DNA of 64,000 nt. It comes from Bacillota bacterium. GTDB taxonomy: Bacteria > Bacillota > Clostridia > Lachnospirales > Lachnospiraceae. Position 1 is the first letter of the stretch. Every line of letters starts with the position of its first letter. Of this stretch, positions 25,188 to 33,290 are shown one piece after another. The position numbers and the translations under genes were made by a program. The notes beneath the pieces are model-generated. The model searched no databases. It was not told where the DNA came from and saw only the letters and a program-made list of their open reading frames with translations. The stretch is from assembly GCA_023414355.1 (NCBI GenBank), contig JAEZOB010000017.1, positions 62,001-126,000 on the forward strand, read 5' to 3'.

Positions 25188-26051
25188 ATGGAGAAGAAGA
25201 TAAAAAGAGGCGTATCTATTTACAGTTACTCTGAGGAATATGGACGATCTATGAACCTGGAGGATTGCTTTAAGGATATGTATGATATGGGGGCTACCGG
25301 GATTGAGATACTCGCGAATTCCCATATAGACAGCTATCCGGATCTAAGCGAGGAGTATTTAGAGCATTGGAGATCTCTTTGTGAAAAATATAAAGTGGAG
25401 TCGGTTGAATATGGGCACTGGATTGACACCAGATTGTATAAGAATCGTCTGATCGGAGAACAAGAAGCCAAAGATAAATTGATCAATGATTTTAAAATAG
25501 CCAATAAGCTTGGGTTTAAGATATTAAGGACGAAACTAGGGGTCATTAATGGGCAGCTGGCACCTGCGGAAAATTGGAGAGAGATTATTAGGAGCGTATT
25601 ACCGGAGGCTGAAAAGTATAATGTAGTTATGTGTCCTGAAATCCATCTTCCTACCATACTGGCAGATCAATTTGTATCTGATTATGTGGATTTTATTCAG
25701 GAGACCGGAACAAAGAATTTTGGATTAAATATCGATTTAAGTGTATTTCAAAACCGATTCGATATCCCGGGTGTAGTCGTATTTAATCCGGAATGTAAGT
25801 ATTCACAGCCTGAGGATATCATCTCAATTCTACCCTATGTAAAGTGTATCCATGCTAAATTCAACAAGATGGATGATGAATTTAACGAACTGACAATTCC
25901 TTATCGAGAAATTATTCATGTCTTACAAGAAGCTAAATGGGAGGGCTATTTACTAAGTGAGTACGAGGGAGAGAATAAGAATATTCCCGGGTATGTTTCT
26001 CATGAGCTTCGTAAGCAGCATGTTATGTTAAAAAGAATGCTAGGGTATTAG
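25188..26051 (+). CDS. xylose-isomerase-like TIM barrel, C-glycoside deglycosidase alpha-like (set 1)
   Basis: 287 residues, sugar phosphate isomerase/epimerase fold. It begins I-K-R-G-V-S-I-Y-S-Y-S-E-E-Y, a start shared with the proteins at 29,731 and 32,272. The four metal ligands expected in this fold can be seen in order: Glu in C-P-E-I-H (about 150), Asp in N-I-D-L-S (about 182), His in C-I-H-A-K-F (about 223), Glu in S-E-Y-E-G (about 262). The DUF6379 gene follows 11 bases later. In known C-glycoside deglycosidases (DgpB/DgpC, DfgA/DfgB) one such barrel plus one small beta-rich subunit splits the C-C bond of a 3-oxo-glycoside. At 287 residues it is shorter than its two relatives in this locus (335 and 350), lacking an insert after residue ~195. 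Confidence 0.75.
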   Translation: MEKKIKRGVSIYSYSEEYGRSMNLEDCFKDMYDMGATGIEILANSHIDSYPDLSEEYLEHWRSLCEKYKVESVEYGHWIDTRLYKNRLIGEQEAKDKLINDFKIANKLGFKILRTKLGVINGQLAPAENWREIIRSVLPEAEKYNVVMCPEIHLPTILADQFVSDYVDFIQETGTKNFGLNIDLSVFQNRFDIPGVVVFNPECKYSQPEDIISILPYVKCIHAKFNKMDDEFNELTIPYREIIHVLQEAKWEGYLLSEYEGENKNIPGYVSHELRKQHVMLKRMLGY

Positions 26052-26062
26052 GAGGTGAAAGA

Positions 26063-26491
26063 ATGCTGGAGACGGATGTTATTCAATACAGAGGATTTCA
26101 TAATATTGAAGCAGATGGAGAAGTAGTTGGATTTCAGCTGTGTATCCGAAGCAATTACTATCGTGGAGTATGGCTAAGTCAGTTACGACCCGGAAGAGTA
26201 ATTGTTGATGGAGAATTTTTTCCATGGAATACAGTGATATGGAATGTTAACGGAAAAGATTATTCTGCATCAGAAATGGAAGAGCGCGGAGATGAGTTTT
26301 GGAGAATTACGGATGTTGCGATCTTAAAGGTAATGAAAAAGGGTGGTCTGGCTCAAGGCTTTCATGATGTAACAGTTCGCTTCGGAGCTAGCTGTTCCTA
26401 TATGCCGCCGGAGATAGATACCTTTGATGATGATACGGAATATAATTCTTTTTGCGGTGGAACTTACAGGAAAAGAATGATAATTGTTTAG
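26063..26491 (+). CDS. DUF6379 protein, C-glycoside deglycosidase beta-like (set 1)
   Basis: 142 residues, beta-rich. Shared with the proteins at 29,296 and 33,291 are the elements N-I-E-A-D-G-E-V-V-G-F-Q, Y-Y-R-G-V, a V-x-V-D-G strand, W-x-I-x-D/E-x-A-I-L segment, G-G-L-A-Q-G-F-H and Y-M-P near the end. This small family is the beta subunit of C-glycoside deglycosidases, which covers the barrel's active site and contributes substrate contacts. GGAGG lies before the ATG. It has about 12 extra residues at the C-terminus compared with the other two copies. Confidence 0.75.
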   Translation: MLETDVIQYRGFHNIEADGEVVGFQLCIRSNYYRGVWLSQLRPGRVIVDGEFFPWNTVIWNVNGKDYSASEMEERGDEFWRITDVAILKVMKKGGLAQGFHDVTVRFGASCSYMPPEIDTFDDDTEYNSFCGGTYRKRMIIV

Positions 26492-26539
26492 CTGTATGCT
26501 TTGTCTGATGCATTGACAGGCTATAAGCTGTAACACCTG

Positions 26540-26590
26540 GCACGACAGGAAGCTTCTGATGATCAGAGCTTCTTGCGTGCTCTTTTTTTT
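26540..26590 (+). terminator. strong terminator after set 1
   Basis: GCACG (26540-26544) pairs with CGTGC (26576-26580), and inside it GGAAGC/GCTTCT and TCTGA/TCAGA extend the stem, followed by eight T. It ends the transcript that carries the first barrel/DUF6379 pair. The remainder of 26,492-26,774 is AT-rich with no gene. Confidence 0.8.
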
Positions 26591-26774
26591 CTTGTATTAG
26601 ATGGTCAGGCAAATAATCTAATGTAATTTTTGCTTAAGAGTGAGAGTGGTCGTGATGAATAAAAAGAAGCAATAAAAACTTCATCAAAACGGTATAAATA
26701 ATAGAATGAAGTCATGCTTGAAAACCAATATACTAATTTATGAAAGCATTCATATTACAAGGAGGTTATATTCT

Positions 26775-27869
26775 ATGAGAAAAGTTAAAATTGGTATCAT
26801 AGGCTGCGGTGGAATTGCTAATAATAAGCATTTTCCTTCCTTAAAAAAGAATTCAGATTTGAATGAGATCGTAGCTTTCTGCGATATTGTTGAAGAGCGT
26901 GCTGTGAGGGCTGCAAAAGAATTTGGTACACCTGATGCAAAGGTCTATACGGATTATAAAGAATTATTGGCAAATAACGAGGTTGAAGTCGTACATATTC
27001 TAACCCCAAACGTTGCGCACTGCCCCATTGCAGTAGCAGCCTTTGAAGCCGGTAAGCATGTATTATGTGAAAAACCTATGGCTCATACCACGGAAGATGC
27101 AACGAAGATGATCGAGGCCTGGAAAAAGTCCGGTAAGAAATTTACGATCGGATATCAGAATCGATTTAGACCGGAAGTACAGTCCTTATACAAATCCTGC
27201 AGAAATGGAGAGCTTGGAGATATCTATTTTGGAAAAGCACATGCAGTGAGAAGACGTGCGGTTCCTACCTGGGGAGTATTCCCGAATAAAGCTTTGCAGG
27301 GAGGAGGCCCATTGATTGATATCGGAACACATGCCCTAGATATTACTTTATGGTGCATGGGAAATTATGAAGTGGATTCGGTATCCGGCTCCGTATTTGA
27401 GAAAATGCGGGATAATTATGATGGAAATATCTTTGGACCTTGGGATCCGTCTACTTTTGAAGTTGAGGATTCAGCCTTTGGTTTTATTAAAATGAAGAAT
27501 GGTGCAACGATTATGCTTGAAGCAGCTTGGGCCTTGAATGTTCTGGAGTCAAAGGAGGCTTGCACTACTTTATGCGGAACCAAAGCCGGAGCTGAAATCC
27601 GTTCCGGTATGAGTTATCCGAAATCTGAGCTAATCTATAACAGCTCAAAAAATGGGTTATTAATGGAACAGTCAATCTCTAAGGTTGGTGATGTAGCTTA
27701 TTTTGAGGGCGGAGCATCAGCGGAAGGAGTGGTAGAGGCAAAGCAATGGTTGGAAGCGATTATTCATGATACTGAACCGTTAGTAAAGCCGGAAGAAGCC
27801 TTCGCAGTAACAAAGATCTTGGATCAGATATATAAAGCAGCAGCCGCAAATCAGGAAATAAAATTCTAA
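26775..27869 (+). CDS. Gfo/Idh/MocA-family oxidoreductase (1)
   Basis: 364 residues; ATG at 26775 with AAGGAGG upstream, preferred over the in-frame ATG at 26706, which adds an unrelated tail. The N-terminal NAD(P) fold has I-G-I-I-G-C-G-G-I-A-N-N-K-H-F; the family C-E-K-P motif lies at about residues 95-98 (L-C-E-K-P-M-A). The C-terminal substrate domain includes Y-Q-N-R-F-R-P and a G-G-G-P-L-I-D-I-G-T-H-A-L-D motif carrying the usual Asp and His. Enzymes of this family (for example DgpA) oxidise the sugar 3-OH of glycosides with NAD, making the bond labile to the barrel/beta-subunit lyase. Its place between two such sets supports that role; it could equally act on free sugars or inositols. 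Confidence 0.82.
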   Translation: MRKVKIGIIGCGGIANNKHFPSLKKNSDLNEIVAFCDIVEERAVRAAKEFGTPDAKVYTDYKELLANNEVEVVHILTPNVAHCPIAVAAFEAGKHVLCEKPMAHTTEDATKMIEAWKKSGKKFTIGYQNRFRPEVQSLYKSCRNGELGDIYFGKAHAVRRRAVPTWGVFPNKALQGGGPLIDIGTHALDITLWCMGNYEVDSVSGSVFEKMRDNYDGNIFGPWDPSTFEVEDSAFGFIKMKNGATIMLEAAWALNVLESKEACTTLCGTKAGAEIRSGMSYPKSELIYNSSKNGLLMEQSISKVGDVAYFEGGASAEGVVEAKQWLEAIIHDTEPLVKPEEAFAVTKILDQIYKAAAANQEIKF

Positions 27870-27889
27870 TGAAATAATTCATTATAATC

Positions 27890-27936
27890 AGGGAATTGCA
27901 AAGCCTGTAAGCCATTACAGTGTTTTGCAGTTCCCT
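27890..27936 (+). terminator. nested hairpin between oxidoreductase and acpS
   Basis: AGGGAATTGCAAA (27890-27902) pairs with TTTGCAGTTCCCT (27924-27936) with one G-T pair, and an inner CTGTAA/TTACAG stem lies inside. There is little T-run, and the acpS ribosome site starts 8 bases after. It may be a terminator or an attenuating structure. Confidence 0.6.
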
Positions 27937-27958
27937 ATATGCGAGAAAGGAAGATTTT

Positions 27959-28342
27959 GTGCTATTAGGAGTCGGTACAGATATCATCAATATAGACCGA
28001 ATGAAATCATTAATACATAATCCCAGGGATTCTTTTTTTCAAAAAACTTTTACCAATGCAGAATTAGAGAAGGGCTTCCAAAATGCTTCTCCGGAAGTGT
28101 TTTTAGCCGGAAGGTTCGCAGCGAAGGAAGCAGTATTTAAGTGTTTCAGTATGGATGAAAGCTTAATCAGATGGAATGAGATTGAAGTCTTACCGGATCA
28201 ATGGGGGGCTCCGCAGGTTGTTCTTACCGGAATGATGAAAAAAAGATTTCAGGAGTTAAAAGCGACTGAAATTTTAGTATCGATTTCTTTTGAAAAAGAG
28301 TATGCTATAGCATTTGCAGTTATCAGTAGAAACAGTAAATAA
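27959..28342 (+). CDS. acpS: holo-ACP synthase-type phosphopantetheinyl transferase (copy 2)
   Basis: 127 residues from the GTG at 27959, with GAAAGGAA 6-7 bases upstream; a longer frame from 27920 begins inside the preceding hairpin and adds a non-family tail. It has G-V-G-T-D-I-I-N-I-D, F-T-N-A-E-L, and the hallmark R-F-A-A-K-E-A-V-F-K. The C-terminal strand reads V-S-I-S-F-E-K-E-Y-A, with Phe at the place of the usual His. It is clearly different in sequence from copy 1 at 15,670, so it is not a recent duplication. Two AcpS genes beside one unusual ACP are rare; one may serve the housekeeping ACP if the chromosome lacks another copy. Confidence 0.82.
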   Translation: MLLGVGTDIINIDRMKSLIHNPRDSFFQKTFTNAELEKGFQNASPEVFLAGRFAAKEAVFKCFSMDESLIRWNEIEVLPDQWGAPQVVLTGMMKKRFQELKATEILVSISFEKEYAIAFAVISRNSK

Positions 28343-28354
28343 GGAGGGAATATC

Positions 28355-29269
28355 GTGAAGCTTGGATTTGTAAGTGCGATTTTAGATCAGAGTAACTTTG
28401 AAGAAATGATAGACACAGTCAGTGAACTCGGTTTTTCTTGCGTTGAAGTGGCTTGCTGGCCACAGGGTAAGGCTGAGAGAAGATATGCCGGGGTTAGTCA
28501 TATTAACGTAGATGAGCTTGATGATCAGAAAATAGCTTATATTAAGGATTATTGTTCGAAGAAACATGTTGAGATTTCTTCTCTGGCTTATTATCCGAAT
28601 GCTTTGGACAGTGATCTCGAGAAACGACGTGTCACCGTCGAGCATTTAAAGAAGCTGATTATTGCCAGCAGCAGGCTTGGTGTTGGTATGATTACGACAT
28701 TTATTGGTCGTGATCAAGCTAAGACAATAGAAGAAAATCTGGAATTGGTAAAAGAAATCTGGCCTCCGATTTTAACACTGGCAAAAGAAAACAATGTTAA
28801 GGTCGCAATCGAAAATTGTCCGATGCTCTTCGGAGCAGATCAATGGCCCGGCGGACAGAATCTTATGACCACACCCGCCATTTGGAAGAGGGTTTTTGAG
28901 ATTCTGGATTATGATAATCTTGGAATTAATTATGATCCCTCACATTTTGTATGGCAAATGATCGATTATATTAAACCCATTTATGAATTTAAGAATAGAA
29001 TTTTTCATGTTCACTTTAAGGATATTAAAATATATCGTGATAAATTAGACCAATGCGGAATTATGGCATATCCTTTGGAATTTATGTCTCCAAAGCTTCC
29101 CGGATTGGGTGATGTGGATTGGGGAAAATATGTGAGTGCTCTGACAGATATCGGTTATGATGGTTACACCTGTATCGAGGTAGAGGATAAAGCATTTGAA
29201 CGTAATAAAGAAAAGGTAATAGACAGCTTGGTTCTAAGCAAACGATACATGGAGCAGTTCGTGATTTAG
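28355..29269 (+). CDS. sugar phosphate isomerase/epimerase-like TIM barrel (set 2)
   Basis: 304 residues with a GTG start after AAGGAGGG. A different branch of the xylose-isomerase-like superfamily from the other three barrels: it starts K-L-G-F-V-S-A-I-L and has V-E-V-A-C-W-P near residue 30. Metal-ligand candidates are Glu in I-E-N-C-P (about 150), Asp and His in N-Y-D-P-S-H-F (about 190), His in H-V-H-F-K-D (about 216) and Glu in C-I-E-V-E-D (about 274). Relatives include sugar epimerases and 3-keto-sugar-handling proteins. It may isomerise the released keto sugar. It starts 12 bases after acpS and precedes a DUF6379 gene by 26 bases. Confidence 0.75.
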   Translation: MKLGFVSAILDQSNFEEMIDTVSELGFSCVEVACWPQGKAERRYAGVSHINVDELDDQKIAYIKDYCSKKHVEISSLAYYPNALDSDLEKRRVTVEHLKKLIIASSRLGVGMITTFIGRDQAKTIEENLELVKEIWPPILTLAKENNVKVAIENCPMLFGADQWPGGQNLMTTPAIWKRVFEILDYDNLGINYDPSHFVWQMIDYIKPIYEFKNRIFHVHFKDIKIYRDKLDQCGIMAYPLEFMSPKLPGLGDVDWGKYVSALTDIGYDGYTCIEVEDKAFERNKEKVIDSLVLSKRYMEQFVI

Positions 29270-29295
29270 GATAACAGTAGAAAGGAGCCAAAGAA

Positions 29296-29682
29296 ATGTT
29301 TCCAAGACATATGTTTAAAGAGAATAGTATAAAAAATGTAGAGGTTGACGGTAAAATCATTGGTTTTCAATTTGATTGCAGAATACAGTATTACAGGGGT
29401 GTTACTTTGTCTATCATACGAGATATTGAAGTCTGTGTGGATGAAGAAGGCTATCCCAGGGAGGATATTCGCTTTACCCTTGAAGGTGATACTTTTACTT
29501 TGGATGAAATGGAAACCGTCATTACATATCGGTGGAAGTTCGGGCAGTTTGCTACTATTACGGTATTAAGGGAGGGCGGATTAGCCAAAGGGAAGCATCA
29601 TATCAAGTCCACACAAACCATCGCGCCATCCTATATGCCCGTTATTCTGGTGAATTCCGGTGAGTATGATTTTGAAATTTAA
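29296..29682 (+). CDS. DUF6379 protein, C-glycoside deglycosidase beta-like (set 2)
   Basis: 128 residues. It carries the shared signature N-V-E-V-D-G-K-I-I-G-F-Q-F, then Y-Y-R-G-V-T-L-S, a V-C-V-D-E-E-G-Y-P strand pair, Y-R-W-K-F-G, G-G-L-A-K-G-K-H-H, and a C-terminal Y-M-P. AAAGGAG precedes the ATG. It lies between two barrels, 48 bases before the one at 29,731, which is the better match for a deglycosidase alpha subunit. The order beta-alpha here is the reverse of sets 1 and 3. Confidence 0.75.
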   Translation: MFPRHMFKENSIKNVEVDGKIIGFQFDCRIQYYRGVTLSIIRDIEVCVDEEGYPREDIRFTLEGDTFTLDEMETVITYRWKFGQFATITVLREGGLAKGKHHIKSTQTIAPSYMPVILVNSGEYDFEI

Positions 29683-29730
29683 GTACGATAACCATAGTTT
29701 TGGTTTAGGCAGAATGGAGGATAAAATAAC

Positions 29731-30783
29731 ATGACTCATAATATAAAGAGAAGTATTTCCTTGTATAGCTACCAGGAAGAATATTATCTTGGTAAATTAT
29801 CATTGGAGGATTGTATCAGAGAAGCAGCGAAGACAGGGGCAACCGGAATTGAGCTTTTACCGGAGCAGATGATGGAGGATTTCCCGGTCATTACGGAGGA
29901 GTTTAAGCATCAGTGGTTTGGATGGATGGAGCAATACGGTACCGAACCGACCTGCTATGATGCATTCTTAGAGAATCATATTTATAAAAACCGTACCTGT
30001 ACCTTAAGGGAACAGATACAAATGATGGAACGTGATATCAAAATGGCACACGAGCTTGGATTTAAGACATTACGTACCCTGGTATCTACTCCTATGGATG
30101 TAATTAAAGGCAGTATTCCCATTGCTGAAGCAAATGACATAAAGATCTGTCTTGAGGTACATTCTCCGTTTTCCTTGAATTCCGGATGGGCGGACGGTTA
30201 TTTGGAGCTGATCCACAAAACCGGTACGAAGAATTTTGGGTTTATGCCCGATTTTGGCATCTTCTGTAAAACGCTTCCCGGACCGTTAAGAGATCAGGCA
30301 AGGCGAAGAGGAATTAGCGAAGACTGTATGAAAGCGGTTGATGATGCTTTCGCCAATCGAGTAGCAAAAGGGATCACTAAAATTCAATATGATACTAATC
30401 TTGGACGTGCTCATCAAGCCTATATGAAGGCGAACGGTCTTCCTGAGTTAATGGAGAAGGTTATGCAATTAGGAGGGGACAAGACAGCTCTGGATTATGC
30501 GTTCTCATCCTTCGAGTATACCTGGTGCGACCCGCAGGATATTGTTGATAATATTCAATATATTTATCATACCCATGCGAAGTGCTATCATACGAATGAA
30601 GACTATATCGAAACCTCAATTCCGATTAAGGAGGTTGTGGAGGCCTATAAGAAGGCTGGATATACCGGATATCTGAGTACGGAATATGAGGGACACCGCT
30701 TGTTAAATGATGCATTCGAGGTGGATAGCATCGAACAGGTTCGCAGACATCAGGAGGCTCTAAGAAGAGCAATAGAAGAATAA
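29731..30783 (+). CDS. TIM barrel, C-glycoside deglycosidase alpha-like (set 2)
   Basis: 350 residues, start ATG after TGGAGG. It opens I-K-R-S-I-S-L-Y-S-Y-Q-E-E-Y, close to the barrels at 25,188 and 32,272. Metal ligands: Glu in C-L-E-V-H-S (about 148), Asp in M-P-D-F-G-I-F (about 180), His in T-H-A-K-C-Y (about 285), Glu in S-T-E-Y-E-G-H-R (about 324). Compared with the 287-residue copy it has an insert at about residues 187-255 rich in charged residues, a place that in characterised deglycosidases shapes the aglycone pocket. Likely function: splitting an oxidised glycoside together with the DUF6379 protein upstream. Confidence 0.78.
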   Translation: MTHNIKRSISLYSYQEEYYLGKLSLEDCIREAAKTGATGIELLPEQMMEDFPVITEEFKHQWFGWMEQYGTEPTCYDAFLENHIYKNRTCTLREQIQMMERDIKMAHELGFKTLRTLVSTPMDVIKGSIPIAEANDIKICLEVHSPFSLNSGWADGYLELIHKTGTKNFGFMPDFGIFCKTLPGPLRDQARRRGISEDCMKAVDDAFANRVAKGITKIQYDTNLGRAHQAYMKANGLPELMEKVMQLGGDKTALDYAFSSFEYTWCDPQDIVDNIQYIYHTHAKCYHTNEDYIETSIPIKEVVEAYKKAGYTGYLSTEYEGHRLLNDAFEVDSIEQVRRHQEALRRAIEE

Positions 30784-30795
30784 GGTAAGTGCCAA

Positions 30796-30847
30796 AGGGG
30801 CTGAGTAAAACCACAATTAATTGACCTTGTGATTTTACTCAGCCCCT
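30796..30847 (+). terminator. strong terminator after set 2
   Basis: AGGGGCTGAGTAAAA (30796-30810) pairs perfectly with TTTTACTCAGCCCCT (30833-30847), with an inner CACAA/TTGTG pair. It closes the middle group of genes. The remaining part of 30,784-31,116 holds a dispersed repeat at 31,030 and a short hairpin ATGGCG/CGCCAT at 31,086-31,102 just before the next ribosome site; otherwise it is AT-rich and empty. Confidence 0.75.
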
Positions 30848-31029
30848 ATCTTTAGCAGATTTCGAATAAAGCTGATCAGACAAGGAAAGCTTACCAAAGT
30901 TAAAAAAGATATGATTATTTTTAATGTCATTCTAGCTAAGGATAAGAAAAGGATAAAAAATAGGAAGAACCAAATTTTTATTACTTAAATAACAAAATGA
31001 AGCTTCACCGAAAAACAAATATAATCTTA

Positions 31030-31054
31030 GTGTGAACTAAAAAGCAGTTCACAC
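31030..31054 (+). repeat. dispersed hairpin repeat (GTGTGAACT family), copy 3
   Basis: GTGTGAACT (31030-31038), loop AAAAAGC, AGTTCACAC (31046-31054), identical in stem and loop to the copy at 18,748, and the similarity goes on for about 13 bases (GGGAAGAAGCTG). It lies in the leader region of the second Gfo/Idh gene. Only the first of the two hairpins seen at 18,861 and 42,706 is present. Confidence 0.65.
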
Positions 31055-31116
31055 GGGAAGAAGCTGAACTTACATTAGATTATAGTATGGCGTAAATCGC
31101 CATAATGGAGGTAATT

Positions 31117-32175
31117 ATGAGAGTAAAATTTGGTATTATCGGTTATGGATATATGGGTCATGTTCATGCAGAGAAGCTCCAGAAGCTGTCGGAGGTAGAT
31201 GTTCTGGCAGTTTGTGATAATGATCCTGATAAACTACTGGATGCCCCCGATGGCATCAGAAGATATTCCAATATGGAGGATTTGCTACAGGATGAGGAAA
31301 TCAATACGGTGATTATTGCAGTTCCGAATCATATTCATCTGGAAGCAGTAACAAAAGCCGCACATGCAGGGAAACATATCATATGTGAAAAACCGGTTGC
31401 CATGTCAGTTCCTGAACTGGATCAGATGGTTCAGGTGGTAAAAGAATGTGGTGTAAAATTCACAGTGCATCACCAAAGACGTTGGGATAAGGACTTCAGA
31501 ACCGCTAAGGAAGTTTTTGATCAACAGTGTACAGGCGATGTATATACCATTCAATCGAAGCTTTACGGCTTTAACGGCAATATGCATGACTGGCACATCT
31601 ATAACCGATTTGGAGGCGGTATGCTCTATGATTGGGGAGTGCATCTGATTGATCAGATGTTATTTATGGTGAACAGTAAGATTAAATCAGTTTTTGCTGA
31701 TGTGAGAAATGTAATTAATGATGAGGTAGATGACTATTTTAAGATTATTCTGCGATTTGAAAATGGGATCATGGGTGAGATAGAACTTGGAACCTATTTT
31801 CTTACAGATAAGGAAGGCTGGTTTGAGCGACATTGGTTTATTGGCGGGAATAAAGGCAGCATGTATTTGGATGGCTTTCATCCCACCGGAAAGCTTGTAA
31901 GAACCACCAGATTATTAACAAATGTTCCGGGTAAAACAACCATGACAGCTTCGGGACCGACCAGATCCTTCGGACCACCGACTCCGGGATTGCTTGTAAC
32001 AGAAGACTTACCGGAGGTTGATACGGATCAAATGATGTTTTTTGACAATTTTGTGAAAGCAATGAACGGGGAAGAAGAGTTTGTTGTTAAAGTTCCGGAG
32101 GTAAGGCGTGTATTGTCATTAATGGAAGCAATCAGACAATCTGCAGCAAAAGGCAAATCAATAGATTTTGAGTAA
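31117..32175 (+). CDS. Gfo/Idh/MocA-family oxidoreductase (2)
   Basis: 352 residues; the ATG at 31117 has TGGAGGT 5 bases upstream, while the ATG at 31105 overlaps that site. The NAD(P) fold reads F-G-I-I-G-Y-G-Y-M-G-H-V-H-A, the E-K-P motif lies in I-I-C-E-K-P-V-A-M-S (about residues 90-98), followed by H-H-Q-R-R-W-D-K and G-G-G-M-L-Y-D-W-G-V-H-L-I-D in the substrate domain (Asp and His of the catalytic set). It shares only family motifs with copy 1, so the two probably oxidise different glycosides or sugar carbons. A barrel and DUF6379 pair follow directly. Confidence 0.82.
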   Translation: MRVKFGIIGYGYMGHVHAEKLQKLSEVDVLAVCDNDPDKLLDAPDGIRRYSNMEDLLQDEEINTVIIAVPNHIHLEAVTKAAHAGKHIICEKPVAMSVPELDQMVQVVKECGVKFTVHHQRRWDKDFRTAKEVFDQQCTGDVYTIQSKLYGFNGNMHDWHIYNRFGGGMLYDWGVHLIDQMLFMVNSKIKSVFADVRNVINDEVDDYFKIILRFENGIMGEIELGTYFLTDKEGWFERHWFIGGNKGSMYLDGFHPTGKLVRTTRLLTNVPGKTTMTASGPTRSFGPPTPGLLVTEDLPEVDTDQMMFFDNFVKAMNGEEEFVVKVPEVRRVLSLMEAIRQSAAKGKSIDFE

Positions 32176-32238
32176 ATAACTACACGTGGACTTTCATTAT
32201 TTTCTTTACGAAGATCACAATAACTGATGTAGTTATTT
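32174..32238 (+). other. inverted repeat between oxidoreductase and set 3 barrel
   Basis: AAATAACTACA (32174-32184) and TGTAGTTATTT (32228-32238) are perfect 11-bp reverse complements 43 bases apart, and the first arm covers part of the stop codon. It may form a weak terminator or an mRNA processing structure in the leader of the next gene. Confidence 0.45.
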
Positions 32239-32271
32239 ATCATAACAGAAGCCTTAAGAAGGGAGAAATTT

Positions 32272-33279
32272 ATGAGTAAGATAAAGCGTTCCATCTCTAT
32301 GTACAGCCTCCAGGATCAATATGCGAGAGGTAAGATGAATTTAGAGGGGATTTTTCAATATCTTAAGGAATTAGATACAGGGCTGGAGTTCATCAGTGAC
32401 CAGATGATGAAGGGGACCCCGGAGCCGGCGGAAGAAAGTCTGGCAGAATGGGACCGATTAGTAAGCATATATAAGCCTACTCTGGTTTGTAATGATATAT
32501 TCATTAATACCTGTTTATATAAAAACCGAACCTTGACGCTGAAGGAATCTGCCGATTTATTAAAAAAAGAAATAAAATTAGCAAAACGTCTTGGTTTTCC
32601 CATGCTAAGACTGGTATCCAATACCCCGGCTGGTATTATCGAACCGGTACTGCCGTATGCAATTGAAAATAAAGTTATCCTTACGTTGGAGATTCATGCC
32701 GGAATGAGTTTTGATGATCCATTGACACAGGAATATTTAGCTGTGATGAAGAAACTTAATTCTCCATACGTCGGGCTAACCGTGGATACCGGCATTTTCT
32801 GCAAAAGACATCCCAGAGTATCCACAGAGTTCTTTCGATATCTGGGCACCAATGAAGCTGTGCTTCAGTATATTGATGGAATTTTTGCCGGTGGTACTGA
32901 CCCGAAAAGGCATTTTGCTAAGATGGCAAAGCAGGGTGAGATGTTTCCTGAGGAGCTTCAGGGATTAATCAAAAATAATAATGATTTCGAGTATGCCTTA
33001 TTCAGTACCGGTTATGAGATGAGTGATTATCACATACTGGACGAGTATATGCCTTATATCAAACATATTCACGGAAAGATCTATGAGATGACGGAGGAAG
33101 GCGTAGAGTACTCCATTCCCTTTGATGAAATAATTGAGTACTTAACGAAAGCCGGTTATGAAGGGTATATCTCTACTGAGTATGAAGGTAACCGTTTCAC
33201 ACTTCCGGAACAACAGATCAAGGATAAGGAAAATGTCTATGCTCATCAAATGATGTTAAAGAAATATTTGGGAGATTAG
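32272..33279 (+). CDS. TIM barrel, C-glycoside deglycosidase alpha-like (set 3)
   Basis: 335 residues starting I-K-R-S-I-S-M-Y-S-L-Q-D-Q-Y. Metal ligands: Glu in T-L-E-I-H-A (about 140), Asp in T-V-D-T-G-I-F (about 172), His in K-H-I-H-G-K-I-Y (about 266), Glu in S-T-E-Y-E-G-N-R (about 304). It is closest in length and motifs to the 29,731 protein and shares its long insert (about 180-250). The DUF6379 partner starts 11 bases after the stop, preceded by AGGAGG. Likely the catalytic subunit of a third glycoside lyase. Confidence 0.78.
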   Translation: MSKIKRSISMYSLQDQYARGKMNLEGIFQYLKELDTGLEFISDQMMKGTPEPAEESLAEWDRLVSIYKPTLVCNDIFINTCLYKNRTLTLKESADLLKKEIKLAKRLGFPMLRLVSNTPAGIIEPVLPYAIENKVILTLEIHAGMSFDDPLTQEYLAVMKKLNSPYVGLTVDTGIFCKRHPRVSTEFFRYLGTNEAVLQYIDGIFAGGTDPKRHFAKMAKQGEMFPEELQGLIKNNNDFEYALFSTGYEMSDYHILDEYMPYIKHIHGKIYEMTEEGVEYSIPFDEIIEYLTKAGYEGYISTEYEGNRFTLPEQQIKDKENVYAHQMMLKKYLGD

Positions 33280-33290
33280 GAGGAGATAGC

